From UBA5239 sp040394635 (GTDB taxonomy: Bacteria > Verrucomicrobiota > Lentisphaeria > Victivallales > Victivallaceae): a DNA stretch of 64,000 nucleotides. The notes beneath the pieces were generated by a model, which did no database searches, was not told where the DNA came from, and saw only the letters and a list, made by a program, of their open reading frames with translations. The position numbers were made by a program, and so were the translations under genes. Below are positions 24,572-32,493 of this stretch, piece after piece (the stretch's first letter is position 1; every line of letters begins with the position of its first letter). The stretch is from the NCBI GenBank assembly GCA_040394635.1, contig JBEBRW010000004.1, positions 62,001 through 126,000 of the forward strand. Direction: 5' to 3'.

Positions 24572-25675
24572 TCAGCGTTGGGCCGCCAGGTTGAAGTGGG
24601 CGTCAACCACCATGCCGGGGGCGATGGTTTCCATTTTGAACTGGAAATCCAGCGACACGGCCACCTGTTCCATGAGCTCGTTCATGTTCAGGTCCAGCCG
24701 GTGGATGGGAATTGCCTTGCGCAGGGTTTTGATGGGGTCGAAGACCACGATGCTGAAATCCTTGCCATAGGTCCATCCGTGCTTGGTCAGGGTTTTATAA
24801 AGCCCCGTGGCGCTGTTCTCCGAAAGCACCACAAACCCGGTCCGCCTGCTGATGCCTTCGTCAAGCAGCCTTGTGGCCAGTTGAACCGCGGTTTCCGTCT
24901 TATAGTTGGTATCCTTGATCTGGATTCGCTCGCGGTCGTAACCGTGCTGCGTCAACGTTTCGGTGATCGGCTCGATGTAGCCGCCGAAAACCATGGTGTT
25001 GATGATGGTGGACTGCATCGGGCTCGGCTCCGGCGAAATCGATTTCGTATCCATGGTCACGAAGACGAAATTCTTCAGCCGGGCCCGGATGAACTGGTTG
25101 GTCATCTTCAAAAATGCGGACCGGTAGTTCAGGTGCACATAATTGGGCTTGCAGAAGGAATCCTTCAGGTAGCTGACGATGACATACGGTTTGCCGGTTT
25201 TCGCCACCAGGTCGACGTAATGGCGGCGGTAGCCGAGCATGTCGACCACGACATAGGCGTCGGTCTGATCCTCCATGAGGTCGATGTTTTCCGTATATTC
25301 GATGCAGTTCACCTGGTTGCCCAGCGAGAGAAACTGCTGGTTCAGGTGGTGCACGATCAGGAGCGGTGTGGACACCGAGGAATAGTTGCTGACCGCGACA
25401 TTGCCGAGAATGGTGATGCGCTTGCTTTTGACGGTGTAATTCTCGCGGCTGAAGCCGTCGCGGGAGATCACGATCGTCCTGCGCCCGCGGCAGGCGGAAA
25501 TATAACCGCCCTCGCTCAGGTGGTTCAGCGCGTGCTGGGCGGTAACTCGGCAGACGCCGTAGATTTGGGAGATTTCATCGAGGTTCGGCAGCGTGCTGCC
25601 CACCGGATAAACTCCATTGTGGATTTTGCTGATGATCTGATCAGCGATGTTGAAAAATTTATTTTTAGCACCCAT
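24572..25675 (-). CDS. GntR-type regulator with sugar-sensor-like domain, orphan
   Basis: The winged-helix domain (about 5-70; GSTLPNLDEISQIYGVCRVTAQHALNHLSEGGYI) is GntR type, followed by a LacI/periplasmic-binding-like domain (TDAYVVVDMLG, KPYVIVSYLKDSF, TGFVVLSENSATGLYKTLTKHGWTYGKDFSIVVFD). No target gene is attached on its own strand downstream. The only good promoter lies about 330 bp upstream, which gives an unusually long leader. Cassette regulators elsewhere in the window have the same architecture. Confidence 0.82.
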   Translation of the reverse strand: MGAKNKFFNIADQIISKIHNGVYPVGSTLPNLDEISQIYGVCRVTAQHALNHLSEGGYISACRGRRTIVISRDGFSRENYTVKSKRITILGNVAVSNYSSVSTPLLIVHHLNQQFLSLGNQVNCIEYTENIDLMEDQTDAYVVVDMLGYRRHYVDLVAKTGKPYVIVSYLKDSFCKPNYVHLNYRSAFLKMTNQFIRARLKNFVFVTMDTKSISPEPSPMQSTIINTMVFGGYIEPITETLTQHGYDRERIQIKDTNYKTETAVQLATRLLDEGISRRTGFVVLSENSATGLYKTLTKHGWTYGKDFSIVVFDPIKTLRKAIPIHRLDLNMNELMEQVAVSLDFQFKMETIAPGMVVDAHFNLAAQR

Positions 25676-26007
25676 AATATAAACTCCTTTTATTTAAGAT
25701 ACTGCTTAGTAAAGAATTGCTCGAATTAAAAGTTCAATTAATCCGGGCTGTGGATCTGGACGAAATGTCTGGAAATGATTTGATAATCATATACATCATT
25801 AGTCCATGGAAAATGATTATAAGCGATCTGCGGATAAAGAAGATCAGGAACCAGTGGGTTGTAAATACTTTATTGGTAGTAACGAAACATGTTCTGTGAT
25901 TTTTTTGCTTTTTTGACGGAGTGGATTCTCTATTGTTGCTGTAGGGATAGCAACTCGTCATAAGTTTATTTACCTCACAATATCTTCGATTTTCAAAAGT
26001 ATGTTAT
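25676..26007 (-). other. AT-rich leader or intergenic region, no confident gene
   Basis: This gap separates two divergent regulators. It is AT-rich. A 75-codon minus-strand frame (25961-25734) has GAGG 11 nt before its ATG but an unconvincing protein, and another minus-strand frame reads more protein-like after a stop. A decayed gene or a long regulatory leader are both possible. Confidence 0.4.
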
Positions 26008-26036
26008 ACTATAATACATTCTACTTTAATAGTCAA
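26001..26036 (-). promoter_or_regulatory. Promoter with palindromic -10, orphan GntR regulator
   Basis: Minus strand TTGACT (26036-26031), 17-bp spacer, TATAGT (26013-26008). The -10 is embedded in a near-palindrome ATGTTATACTATAATACAT (26001-26019). This matches the layout of the cassette promoters at 16.4, 32.4 and 39.1 kb. Confidence 0.65.
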
Positions 26037-26134
26037 GCTAAAAAATGATGTTTTATAAAAAATCAGATAAAATTATACTTGATATAGCGGTATGGTGAGC
26101 TATTAGTATATCATCGGAAGAACGGAAGAGGCTT

Positions 26135-27202
26135 ATGAATATACGGAAATTTGCGGAAATTTGCGGAGTGTCGATCTCAACGGTTTCGCGGGCTTTGGGG
26201 CGGCCTTTTGAACAGGCGGAAATGAGCCGGGAGCTGTACGACAAAATCCGGGAAAAAGCGGCTGAAGTCGGGTATTCGCCCAACTATCACGCCAAGGTTC
26301 TCCATACCCAGGTTTCCAATAACATCGGGTTCATTGCCGGCAGCCCGCTGCCGATGAACTGCGGGTCGGCCATCGAGGGGATTTCAAGCGTATTTTCGCC
26401 CCTCGACAAGGGGCTGATGGCGTTTCCGTGCAACAATGATCCCCGCAAGGAAGTCGAGGCGCTTGCCAGCATGATTTACCGGAAGATGGACGCCATCATC
26501 TACTTCCCCCATCAATATCCGTCCGGACAGGGCAACTTCCAGCATCTGCCGGATGAGCTGAAAAAGACGCCGCATCCCCCGCCGGTGATCGCGATCATGT
26601 CCGGCATCGATTCGCCGCTGTTTTTCCAGGTTCGCTGCCGCGAATATGCGATCGGGCAGCGGGCGGCGCGGCGCCACATGGCCGAGGGCTGCCGGATATT
26701 CGGCATTCTGGACGCGAAAATAACCACGCTGCGCAATGAGGAAATTATTCGTGGTTACACCGAAACATTACTCGAAAACGGTGTGCCGCCGGAAAACATC
26801 AGGCCGGTCAATCTTTCCGTTCCGTTCGTAGCGGAAGAATTCGAAACGTTGCGCGGTGTCGATGCCTTGTGGGCCTGCTATCTGGTCGGGCTGCCGGGCT
26901 GCTTCGAATATCTGGAGAAAATCTGCCGGATTTCCGAGCTGCACATCGACACTCACACTTTCACCGAAACAGTGATCCTCCTTGATGTATTGCTGACCAG
27001 TTACTTCAAGAGAGCCCAGAAGAAGCATCCTTTCAAGTCGCTGATGGTATCGCAGACCAGCATGTTCGATCTTGGCGTCCGCACCGCCAAAATGACCTTG
27101 AAAATCCTCAAAAACAAACGGCTCAAACCCTACACTGAATACGTCGAAAACCGTTATTGTTCCTTTGACGACGAAGACTTCATTCAGCTTCCGGTGAAAT
27201 GA
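26135..27202 (+). CDS. LacI-family transcriptional regulator, orphan
   Basis: N-terminal HTH NIRKFAEICGVSISTVSRALG (residues 2-22) with a hinge helix SPNYHAKVL is classical LacI. The effector domain is shorter and more diverged than usual, and the C-terminal part lacks a clear IGFDD block; MVSQTSMFDLGVRTAKMTLKILKNKR takes the place of the usual final dimer helix. GGAAGAGG precedes the ATG. No cotranscribed gene follows; the next gene is convergent. It may control a distant regulon. Confidence 0.85.
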   Translation: MNIRKFAEICGVSISTVSRALGRPFEQAEMSRELYDKIREKAAEVGYSPNYHAKVLHTQVSNNIGFIAGSPLPMNCGSAIEGISSVFSPLDKGLMAFPCNNDPRKEVEALASMIYRKMDAIIYFPHQYPSGQGNFQHLPDELKKTPHPPPVIAIMSGIDSPLFFQVRCREYAIGQRAARRHMAEGCRIFGILDAKITTLRNEEIIRGYTETLLENGVPPENIRPVNLSVPFVAEEFETLRGVDALWACYLVGLPGCFEYLEKICRISELHIDTHTFTETVILLDVLLTSYFKRAQKKHPFKSLMVSQTSMFDLGVRTAKMTLKILKNKRLKPYTEYVENRYCSFDDEDFIQLPVK

Positions 27203-27208
27203 AGCCGC

Positions 27209-27976
27209 TCATCCCGCCATGCTGAGCATGAACGCGGCCAGGAAGCCGAGCACGGTCACCAGCCCGGCGTAATTGTGCGTTTCGCTGAACGCCTCCGGGA
27301 TCATCGTATCGACCAGCATCGCCAGGATGGCCCCGGCGGCAGTGGCAATGGTCGCGGCAATCACCGTATTCGGGAAATGCGAAAAGATCGAATACCCCGC
27401 CAGCGCCGCGATCCCGGAAATAACCGCAATGCCGATCCAGATGCCGAAAATATAGCGCTTGCTGTACCCCGCCCGTTTCATGCCCGCCGAGCTCGACAGT
27501 CCCTCGGGAATATTGGAGATGAAAATCGCCGCCACCGCGATCAGTCCCATGCCGGAACCCTCCAGCATCGAGAGCCCGATGACGATCGACTCGGGAATAC
27601 CGTCAAGCAGCGCCCCCAGTGCAATCGCGGTGCCGCTGCCGGCATCATCGTCGCCGACCTCGGCCATGTGGTGGTCGGGGTGGTATCCGGAGCGCTTGCG
27701 GTGCCTGGCACCGTAGCGGCTCAAAACCTGATTGGCCACCGTGTAGACCACCGCGCCGCCGAGGAAACCGAACGCCACCGCCCGCAGCCCGCCCTTGTGA
27801 TACGCGGACTCCATCAGCTCAAAGGCCAGCGTCGAGATCAGCACGCCGCTGCCGAACGCCATCACCACCGCGATAATCCGCTGCGACACCCGGCTGAAAT
27901 ATCCCGCCAGCGCCCCCAGCAGCAAAGCCGATCCGGCAAACAATCCCCAGAACCCGGCCAGTAACAATCCATGCAT
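27209..27976 (-). CDS. ZIP-family metal transporter
   Basis: ZIP proteins take up Zn2+ or related divalent metals. Seven to eight hydrophobic helices are visible in 255 aa. The two signature helices read LGALLDGIPESIVIGLS and FISNIPEGLSSS; the first carries Asp where many members have His. A loop with HRKRSGYHPDHHMAEVGDDD, a variable His/Asp-rich metal-binding segment, lies between TM3 and TM4. With the CDF exporter at 8.1 kb this gives both import and export of metals in the window, though they are unlinked. Confidence 0.87.
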   Translation of the reverse strand: MHGLLLAGFWGLFAGSALLLGALAGYFSRVSQRIIAVVMAFGSGVLISTLAFELMESAYHKGGLRAVAFGFLGGAVVYTVANQVLSRYGARHRKRSGYHPDHHMAEVGDDDAGSGTAIALGALLDGIPESIVIGLSMLEGSGMGLIAVAAIFISNIPEGLSSSAGMKRAGYSKRYIFGIWIGIAVISGIAALAGYSIFSHFPNTVIAATIATAAGAILAMLVDTMIPEAFSETHNYAGLVTVLGFLAAFMLSMAG

Positions 27977-28039
27977 AATTTTCTCCCCTGTCGTTTTACC
28001 TATAACATAACAGGGTTTACCCGTATTTCAACCGCGGTT

Positions 28040-30526
28040 TTATGGAGTCAGCCGCAGTACCAGGGTGGCATAGGGTGGCATTAGGATCGATTGTTCAGAT
28101 TCATATCGCCATGCGGCGTCGAAGAAATCGGTAATTGCAGTGGCAGCGGGCAGCGTAATCCTGCCGGTTTGATCATGAGAAAGGTTCACTGCCAAAAGAC
28201 AGCGTTCTTTGCCGTTATGGTATATCGCGTAAATGATATCATCCGAAGCCTTGAGGATTTTCTGTTCTTTTTTGCTGGAATTCATAAAGTTTGTCAGCAG
28301 CGCGAAATCGTTGGAAATAATTTTTCCGTAAGACTGCATTTCCGGAAAACTGAGCATGGAATAGGCTTCATATTCATACCAGCTGTAAAATAAAAGGCTC
28401 TTGCTGTCATCGATCAGGTTCATGATGAATGAGGCATAGATTTCCTGAAAACCCGGAATTTCCGTTATGGTCTTGAATTGAAATGTTTGAAGATAATTCT
28501 GGAACGGGGCATTCGGCTTTGCTTTTTTCATATCCATGGAGAATCTTCGCATTTCCTTTAGATTTGAATTTGGGAACGGATAGTAGTCGTATGAAGCGAT
28601 ATCCGTGCCCGGGGTAAACTCGTGAAATCTCCAGCGCTGGCAGAGGTTAACCAGAACATAATGTTTGGGATCGGATGCTTTGACAATGGCATGCATCTGC
28701 TTAATGTCTTCCGGTGTGATGACTTTCCGGATTTCCGGTTCATCATATCCGTAGCCCAGCAAAGCCGGATGATGGCGAATACGTTCGACAACCCCCTGAA
28801 TCAGTTCAAAATCGATTTTTCCATGTGGCTGTATGGAACTGCCCATGTGAAGGGAAGCTTCAGCATAAAAATTATTTGCCTGACAAAAATCAAGTTGTTT
28901 GAGGTAAGATGCGGCATAGAACTCAATTGCGTTGGACAAGTATTCCTGGCGCGGCAGGGTAAGGGATGGAGCGGCGGGGTCATAACTGATCACATTGAGT
29001 TTATTCATGCCGAATTGTTCCTGCCCATGGCGGAGATACTCGGCAATTTGAGGAAAGGCGGTAAAATCCGGACGGTAATGCATCGATGGAAAGTGCGAAC
29101 CCGATATACGGTTGAAGGCTTTGCCGTTTACCAGGATTTCCATTCCTTCTGTAGTCACCTGACGGATCGGCTCGAGCTTTTCAACAGGGATGGCGTTGCG
29201 CCGGAAAATTTTCTTCTGCTCCGAATAAATACTTTTTCCCTCCGACACCGCTTCGGCCGCCACAAGGTAATTCCCTGCGGGGAGTTTACCCAGGGGCAAT
29301 TGGAATTTCAGTGAATCGGCGGCCGCTTTTTGAGTTTCGAAGAATACTTTATCGCCGCGGCGGACGGTCACGTGAACGGTTGTACCCGGCGGCGTTTGGC
29401 GGCATACAATTTCCAGCGGAGTAGTGTCGATATCGAGCAACCGCCACCTTGAATTACGGGTCTTCTTGCCGTTTTCAAAAACCGGCTCAGCAATCATGGT
29501 CGGGCGATCGACGAATGTCAGCATGGCCGGAAACGGCTGTATCGACAGCAGGGAAATTTGTTCCTCAACCTCTTCCACTTCAAGTTTATCCCACCAGGCT
29601 TTTCCCTCTCCGTTATTGTTGACTTTGAAATAGAGCTCCAGGCCGTGGGTATCGATGGCGGTTTTGACCGTCATCCGGCACTGCGCCCAAGTCGACATAT
29701 TACAGGGGACCAGAGTCCATTTCCAATCGGAATGCTGGGTATGTTTGATCTGATCTGCGCTCCGGCTTTGCCCGATTCCGAAAATCACCGTACCAGCTGG
29801 AATGGTATTTCTGGCGTAAACCTGAATCCGGTAGGTTGTATTCGGCTTGACTGGAAACGGTTTTACGGAGCGGGCAATTTCCTCCTGCGAATCCGTTCCT
29901 CCCTGTTCCAGGCAAAACTTCCCGGCAAACGCATCTTGATCGCAAACCCGGTATTTTCCCTGCATGGCGCTGAACACTCCGTCGCTGCTTTCTTCCAGCC
30001 ATTTTTCCTGCTGATCTTCCTTGTTGGCGATGAATGCTATACGGGCAACCTCAAGCTCTCCCCGGGCGCATTCCACCGGGTCCCAACGCAAAGCTTTGAT
30101 CGATTCCGCCGCAACCCAATCCGAATAGCCTGTAACGGTATCGGCATTCAAACGGATGCGTTTGGTATGCCACTGCCCGTCAATATTCAGGAAGCCCAAT
30201 TTAACGATATGGCTTTCGCTGAATTGCGAGTCGGAACCAGTCATGAAATAGAGCGTACCCCAATTATTTTTCGGGATATCTTTGACCACCCGGTATTTGA
30301 TTTCGAAATAATCGTATTTCCGTAAATCCATGGGTTGTTTTAATTGTAAAATCGGGTCCGTATTCTGAATATTCAACTTCAGGATATCATTTGCCCGCGA
30401 AAGTTGCATCCGGATCGGGTTTCCCCAATTTCCAAACTGGTTTGATTTATCCCATATGATATCCGAATCCGCCCAGACGCTAAACGCGAGCAAGAACATC
30501 AGAATTGCGTATTTTTTACTTGACAT
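28040..30526 (-). CDS. Secreted glycosidase-like protein of cassette 2
   Basis: Signal peptide MSSKKYAILMFLLAFSVWA when the ATG at 30526 is used (AGGA 8 nt upstream); three residues more from 30535. Two N-terminal carbohydrate-binding-like modules (about 20-180 and 180-330; VKPNTTYRIQVYARN, LELYFKVNNNGEGKAWWDKLEVE) and an immunoglobulin-like module precede a TIM-barrel-like region (about 455-790). It has SLHMGSSIQPHGKI, HPALLGYGYDEPEI and DIASYDYYPFPNS; the Asp-Glu in YGYDEPE sits where GH2-type barrels keep their acid. I cannot assign a GH family. It ends the regulator-pseudopilin-enzyme operon that starts at 32390. Confidence 0.75.
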   Translation of the reverse strand: MSSKKYAILMFLLAFSVWADSDIIWDKSNQFGNWGNPIRMQLSRANDILKLNIQNTDPILQLKQPMDLRKYDYFEIKYRVVKDIPKNNWGTLYFMTGSDSQFSESHIVKLGFLNIDGQWHTKRIRLNADTVTGYSDWVAAESIKALRWDPVECARGELEVARIAFIANKEDQQEKWLEESSDGVFSAMQGKYRVCDQDAFAGKFCLEQGGTDSQEEIARSVKPFPVKPNTTYRIQVYARNTIPAGTVIFGIGQSRSADQIKHTQHSDWKWTLVPCNMSTWAQCRMTVKTAIDTHGLELYFKVNNNGEGKAWWDKLEVEEVEEQISLLSIQPFPAMLTFVDRPTMIAEPVFENGKKTRNSRWRLLDIDTTPLEIVCRQTPPGTTVHVTVRRGDKVFFETQKAAADSLKFQLPLGKLPAGNYLVAAEAVSEGKSIYSEQKKIFRRNAIPVEKLEPIRQVTTEGMEILVNGKAFNRISGSHFPSMHYRPDFTAFPQIAEYLRHGQEQFGMNKLNVISYDPAAPSLTLPRQEYLSNAIEFYAASYLKQLDFCQANNFYAEASLHMGSSIQPHGKIDFELIQGVVERIRHHPALLGYGYDEPEIRKVITPEDIKQMHAIVKASDPKHYVLVNLCQRWRFHEFTPGTDIASYDYYPFPNSNLKEMRRFSMDMKKAKPNAPFQNYLQTFQFKTITEIPGFQEIYASFIMNLIDDSKSLLFYSWYEYEAYSMLSFPEMQSYGKIISNDFALLTNFMNSSKKEQKILKASDDIIYAIYHNGKERCLLAVNLSHDQTGRITLPAATAITDFFDAAWRYESEQSILMPPYATLVLRLTP

Positions 30527-30552
30527 GTCAGGCATCCTTATCCAAAATTGAT

Positions 30553-31293
30553 TTAATTTGTCCAGTTATAATCCGTCAGCAAAAACGGCGCTCCGGCATT
30601 GTTCCTTGCCGGATTGAAAAATTCTTTCCGGGTTCCGCGAACTTCCTGCCCAATATCTCGCACATGGCCGCCAAATATCAGAAAATTAGCCCGGAGCGCA
30701 TGTGTCGCATAAATTCTTCCGGCCGGATCATACGGATAAACCGTACTGTCGAAATTGAAGAAAAAAGAGGTGGTGACAGCGCTGTTGACCATGCTGCCGG
30801 CGACATCTCCGATCATCACCAGATTATTGCTCGAGGGGAATTTCAGAAGTTCAACGGTTTTTATCTGGCTGCGGGCTATGGTTGTATCGGATCCGTAAGA
30901 TTGCGAATTATTATAGCCGAACGTGGTATAATTCAGTCCGTAACTGATAGAACCATAGACCTCGCTGTTGCTGGCGGTCCATTTGTCGGGACTGATTTTT
31001 TTGACGCTTTTCGGGCACCAGTAAATCGATGTGTCCGGCATATATGATTTTTGCAGGATCGTATACCACCGGTCCGTATCGCCATTCAAATTTGCGCTGA
31101 CGCAGTAATCGTCATAGTCCATTGTATACATGGAATGTGCCATGCCTAATTGCTTCAAATTGCTCTTGCAGACTGTACTGCGTCCTTTTTCCCGCGCGGC
31201 GTTCAGTGCCGGCAAGAGCATGGCTGCGAGAATCGCAATGATCGCGATTACAACCAGGAGCTCTATAAGTGTAAAATAGTGACTGCGTTTCAT
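30553..31293 (-). CDS. Type II secretion-like pseudopilin, cassette member
   Basis: Starts MKRSHYFTLIELLVVIAIIAIL at 31293 (GGAGGAAACC upstream), cleavage before Phe7. The helix runs on through LAAMLLPALNAAREKGR. The C-terminal half has a THALRANFLIFGGHVR segment similar to the H-x9-DG tail. Its ATG overlaps the TGA of the regulator (ATGA), so it is translationally coupled to it; the glycosidase-like gene starts 27 bp after it. This is the tightest example of the cassette. Confidence 0.88.
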   Translation of the reverse strand: MKRSHYFTLIELLVVIAIIAILAAMLLPALNAAREKGRSTVCKSNLKQLGMAHSMYTMDYDDYCVSANLNGDTDRWYTILQKSYMPDTSIYWCPKSVKKISPDKWTASNSEVYGSISYGLNYTTFGYNNSQSYGSDTTIARSQIKTVELLKFPSSNNLVMIGDVAGSMVNSAVTTSFFFNFDSTVYPYDPAGRIYATHALRANFLIFGGHVRDIGQEVRGTRKEFFNPARNNAGAPFLLTDYNWTN

Positions 31294-32390
31294 GGTTTCC
31301 TCCGTTGCTTTTTGGCTATATTTTGAGTTGAAGAAATAATTCCTTTCGGCGGGCAGAAATACCACACGCCCTGGTCGCGCGGTCCGCCCGAAAAACGGTT
31401 CTCCAGGATCTCGAACGCATATTGCACATGCGCCTCGATATTATTGTCCAGGAGGTGAACGCCGGGGTATTTATTGTAACTGGCATCATTGCCGATGAAC
31501 ACCACATCCAGATCGTCCGGGACGCCGATGGAATTGTGCTTGCACTCCTCCATGAACATCACGAGAAACGAGGGGAGGATGACCGCGTCGGCGCCGTTCA
31601 GGCCGTTTTTCAGCCATTTGCGGAATAGCTGGCGGACATTTTCGGGCGAGAAACGGTTTTCCCTGATATTCACATTGAAGCAATGCTGATTGATCCAATT
31701 GAAGTCATGCCCCTGCTTGAGCATTTCCGAGCGCCAGGCGGCAATCCGGAAAAGTTCGAGCTCGCTGTGCAGGTCCGTGCAGACCAGCGCCACTTTGGTG
31801 CGCCCGCGCGACTTGAAATGCTTCAGACACATCTGCACCGTGGCCGGTTCGTCGGCGATGATGCTGGTGATCTCGTTGTTGCCGGAGAGCTCCCCGAGGA
31901 CCACGGCCCGGTTGGTCACATGCCCCAGTGTGGCGGTGAAGTTTTCCCAGATCGGCCGGATTCCCATGATGATCGAATACGCGTCCGGCGAATTGATCTC
32001 GCTGATGACGCTGGTCAGACCGGCATTGCCGATTTCCAACAGCTTGACCTGCCACCCGGCCTGTTTAAAAAGTTTTTTCCCTTCACTGAACAGATACCGC
32101 GGCACATAGTGCTCCTGGTGCGGCGTGATGAAATTGACCACCTTGCAGCTCGCCGGCTGGGTCGGCTTGACATAACAGACGAAATTGCCCACGCCGCGCT
32201 GGCAGCGCAGATAACCCTCGTGCTCCAGCAGCTTCAGCGCCTTGCTCGCGGTCACATAACTCACCGAATACTCGCGGGACAATTCATGAATGCCCGGCAG
32301 CCGCTCGGCAAAAGCATACTGCTCCTCGACTATTTTCCGCTGCAATTCATCCTTGATTTTGCTGCGCTTGATGTTCCGGCTATAGTTCAC
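31290..32390 (-). CDS. GntR-type regulator with LacI-like sensor, cassette 2
   Basis: GntR winged helix at about 10-75 (ERLPGIHELSREYSVSYVTASKALKLLEHEGYL), then a sugar-sensor-like domain with VVNFITPHQEH, RAVVLGELSGNNEITSI, TKVALVCTDLHSE and DLDVVFIGNDASYNKYPGVHLLDNN, the last being a typical LacI end block. Transcribed from a perfect promoter 31 bp upstream and coupled to a pseudopilin gene by a 4-bp overlap. Likely represses its own operon until an oligosaccharide ligand binds; ligand unknown. Confidence 0.87.
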   Translation of the reverse strand: MNYSRNIKRSKIKDELQRKIVEEQYAFAERLPGIHELSREYSVSYVTASKALKLLEHEGYLRCQRGVGNFVCYVKPTQPASCKVVNFITPHQEHYVPRYLFSEGKKLFKQAGWQVKLLEIGNAGLTSVISEINSPDAYSIIMGIRPIWENFTATLGHVTNRAVVLGELSGNNEITSIIADEPATVQMCLKHFKSRGRTKVALVCTDLHSELELFRIAAWRSEMLKQGHDFNWINQHCFNVNIRENRFSPENVRQLFRKWLKNGLNGADAVILPSFLVMFMEECKHNSIGVPDDLDVVFIGNDASYNKYPGVHLLDNNIEAHVQYAFEILENRFSGGPRDQGVWYFCPPKGIISSTQNIAKKQRRKP

Positions 32391-32411
32391 GAACCGTCCT
32401 TGGGTTTGGTT

Positions 32412-32449
32412 TACATATATATTATAATCTATATATCTCGTCCTGTCAA
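32412..32449 (-). promoter_or_regulatory. Consensus promoter, cassette 2
   Basis: Minus strand TTGACA (32449-32444), 17-bp spacer, TATAAT (32426-32421). The -10 is within an AT-only palindromic stretch with ATATAT on both sides, a likely operator. Confidence 0.85.
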
Positions 32450-32493
32450 TACCCCGGACGGAAAAAATCAGGATTTCATTTTCCTATTCGTGG

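Noticed and set aside
25734..25961. A 75-codon minus-strand frame with a fair ribosome-binding site
   Set aside because: The protein has no coherent pattern, and a different frame of the same strand looks more protein-like; I treat the region as noncoding or decayed.
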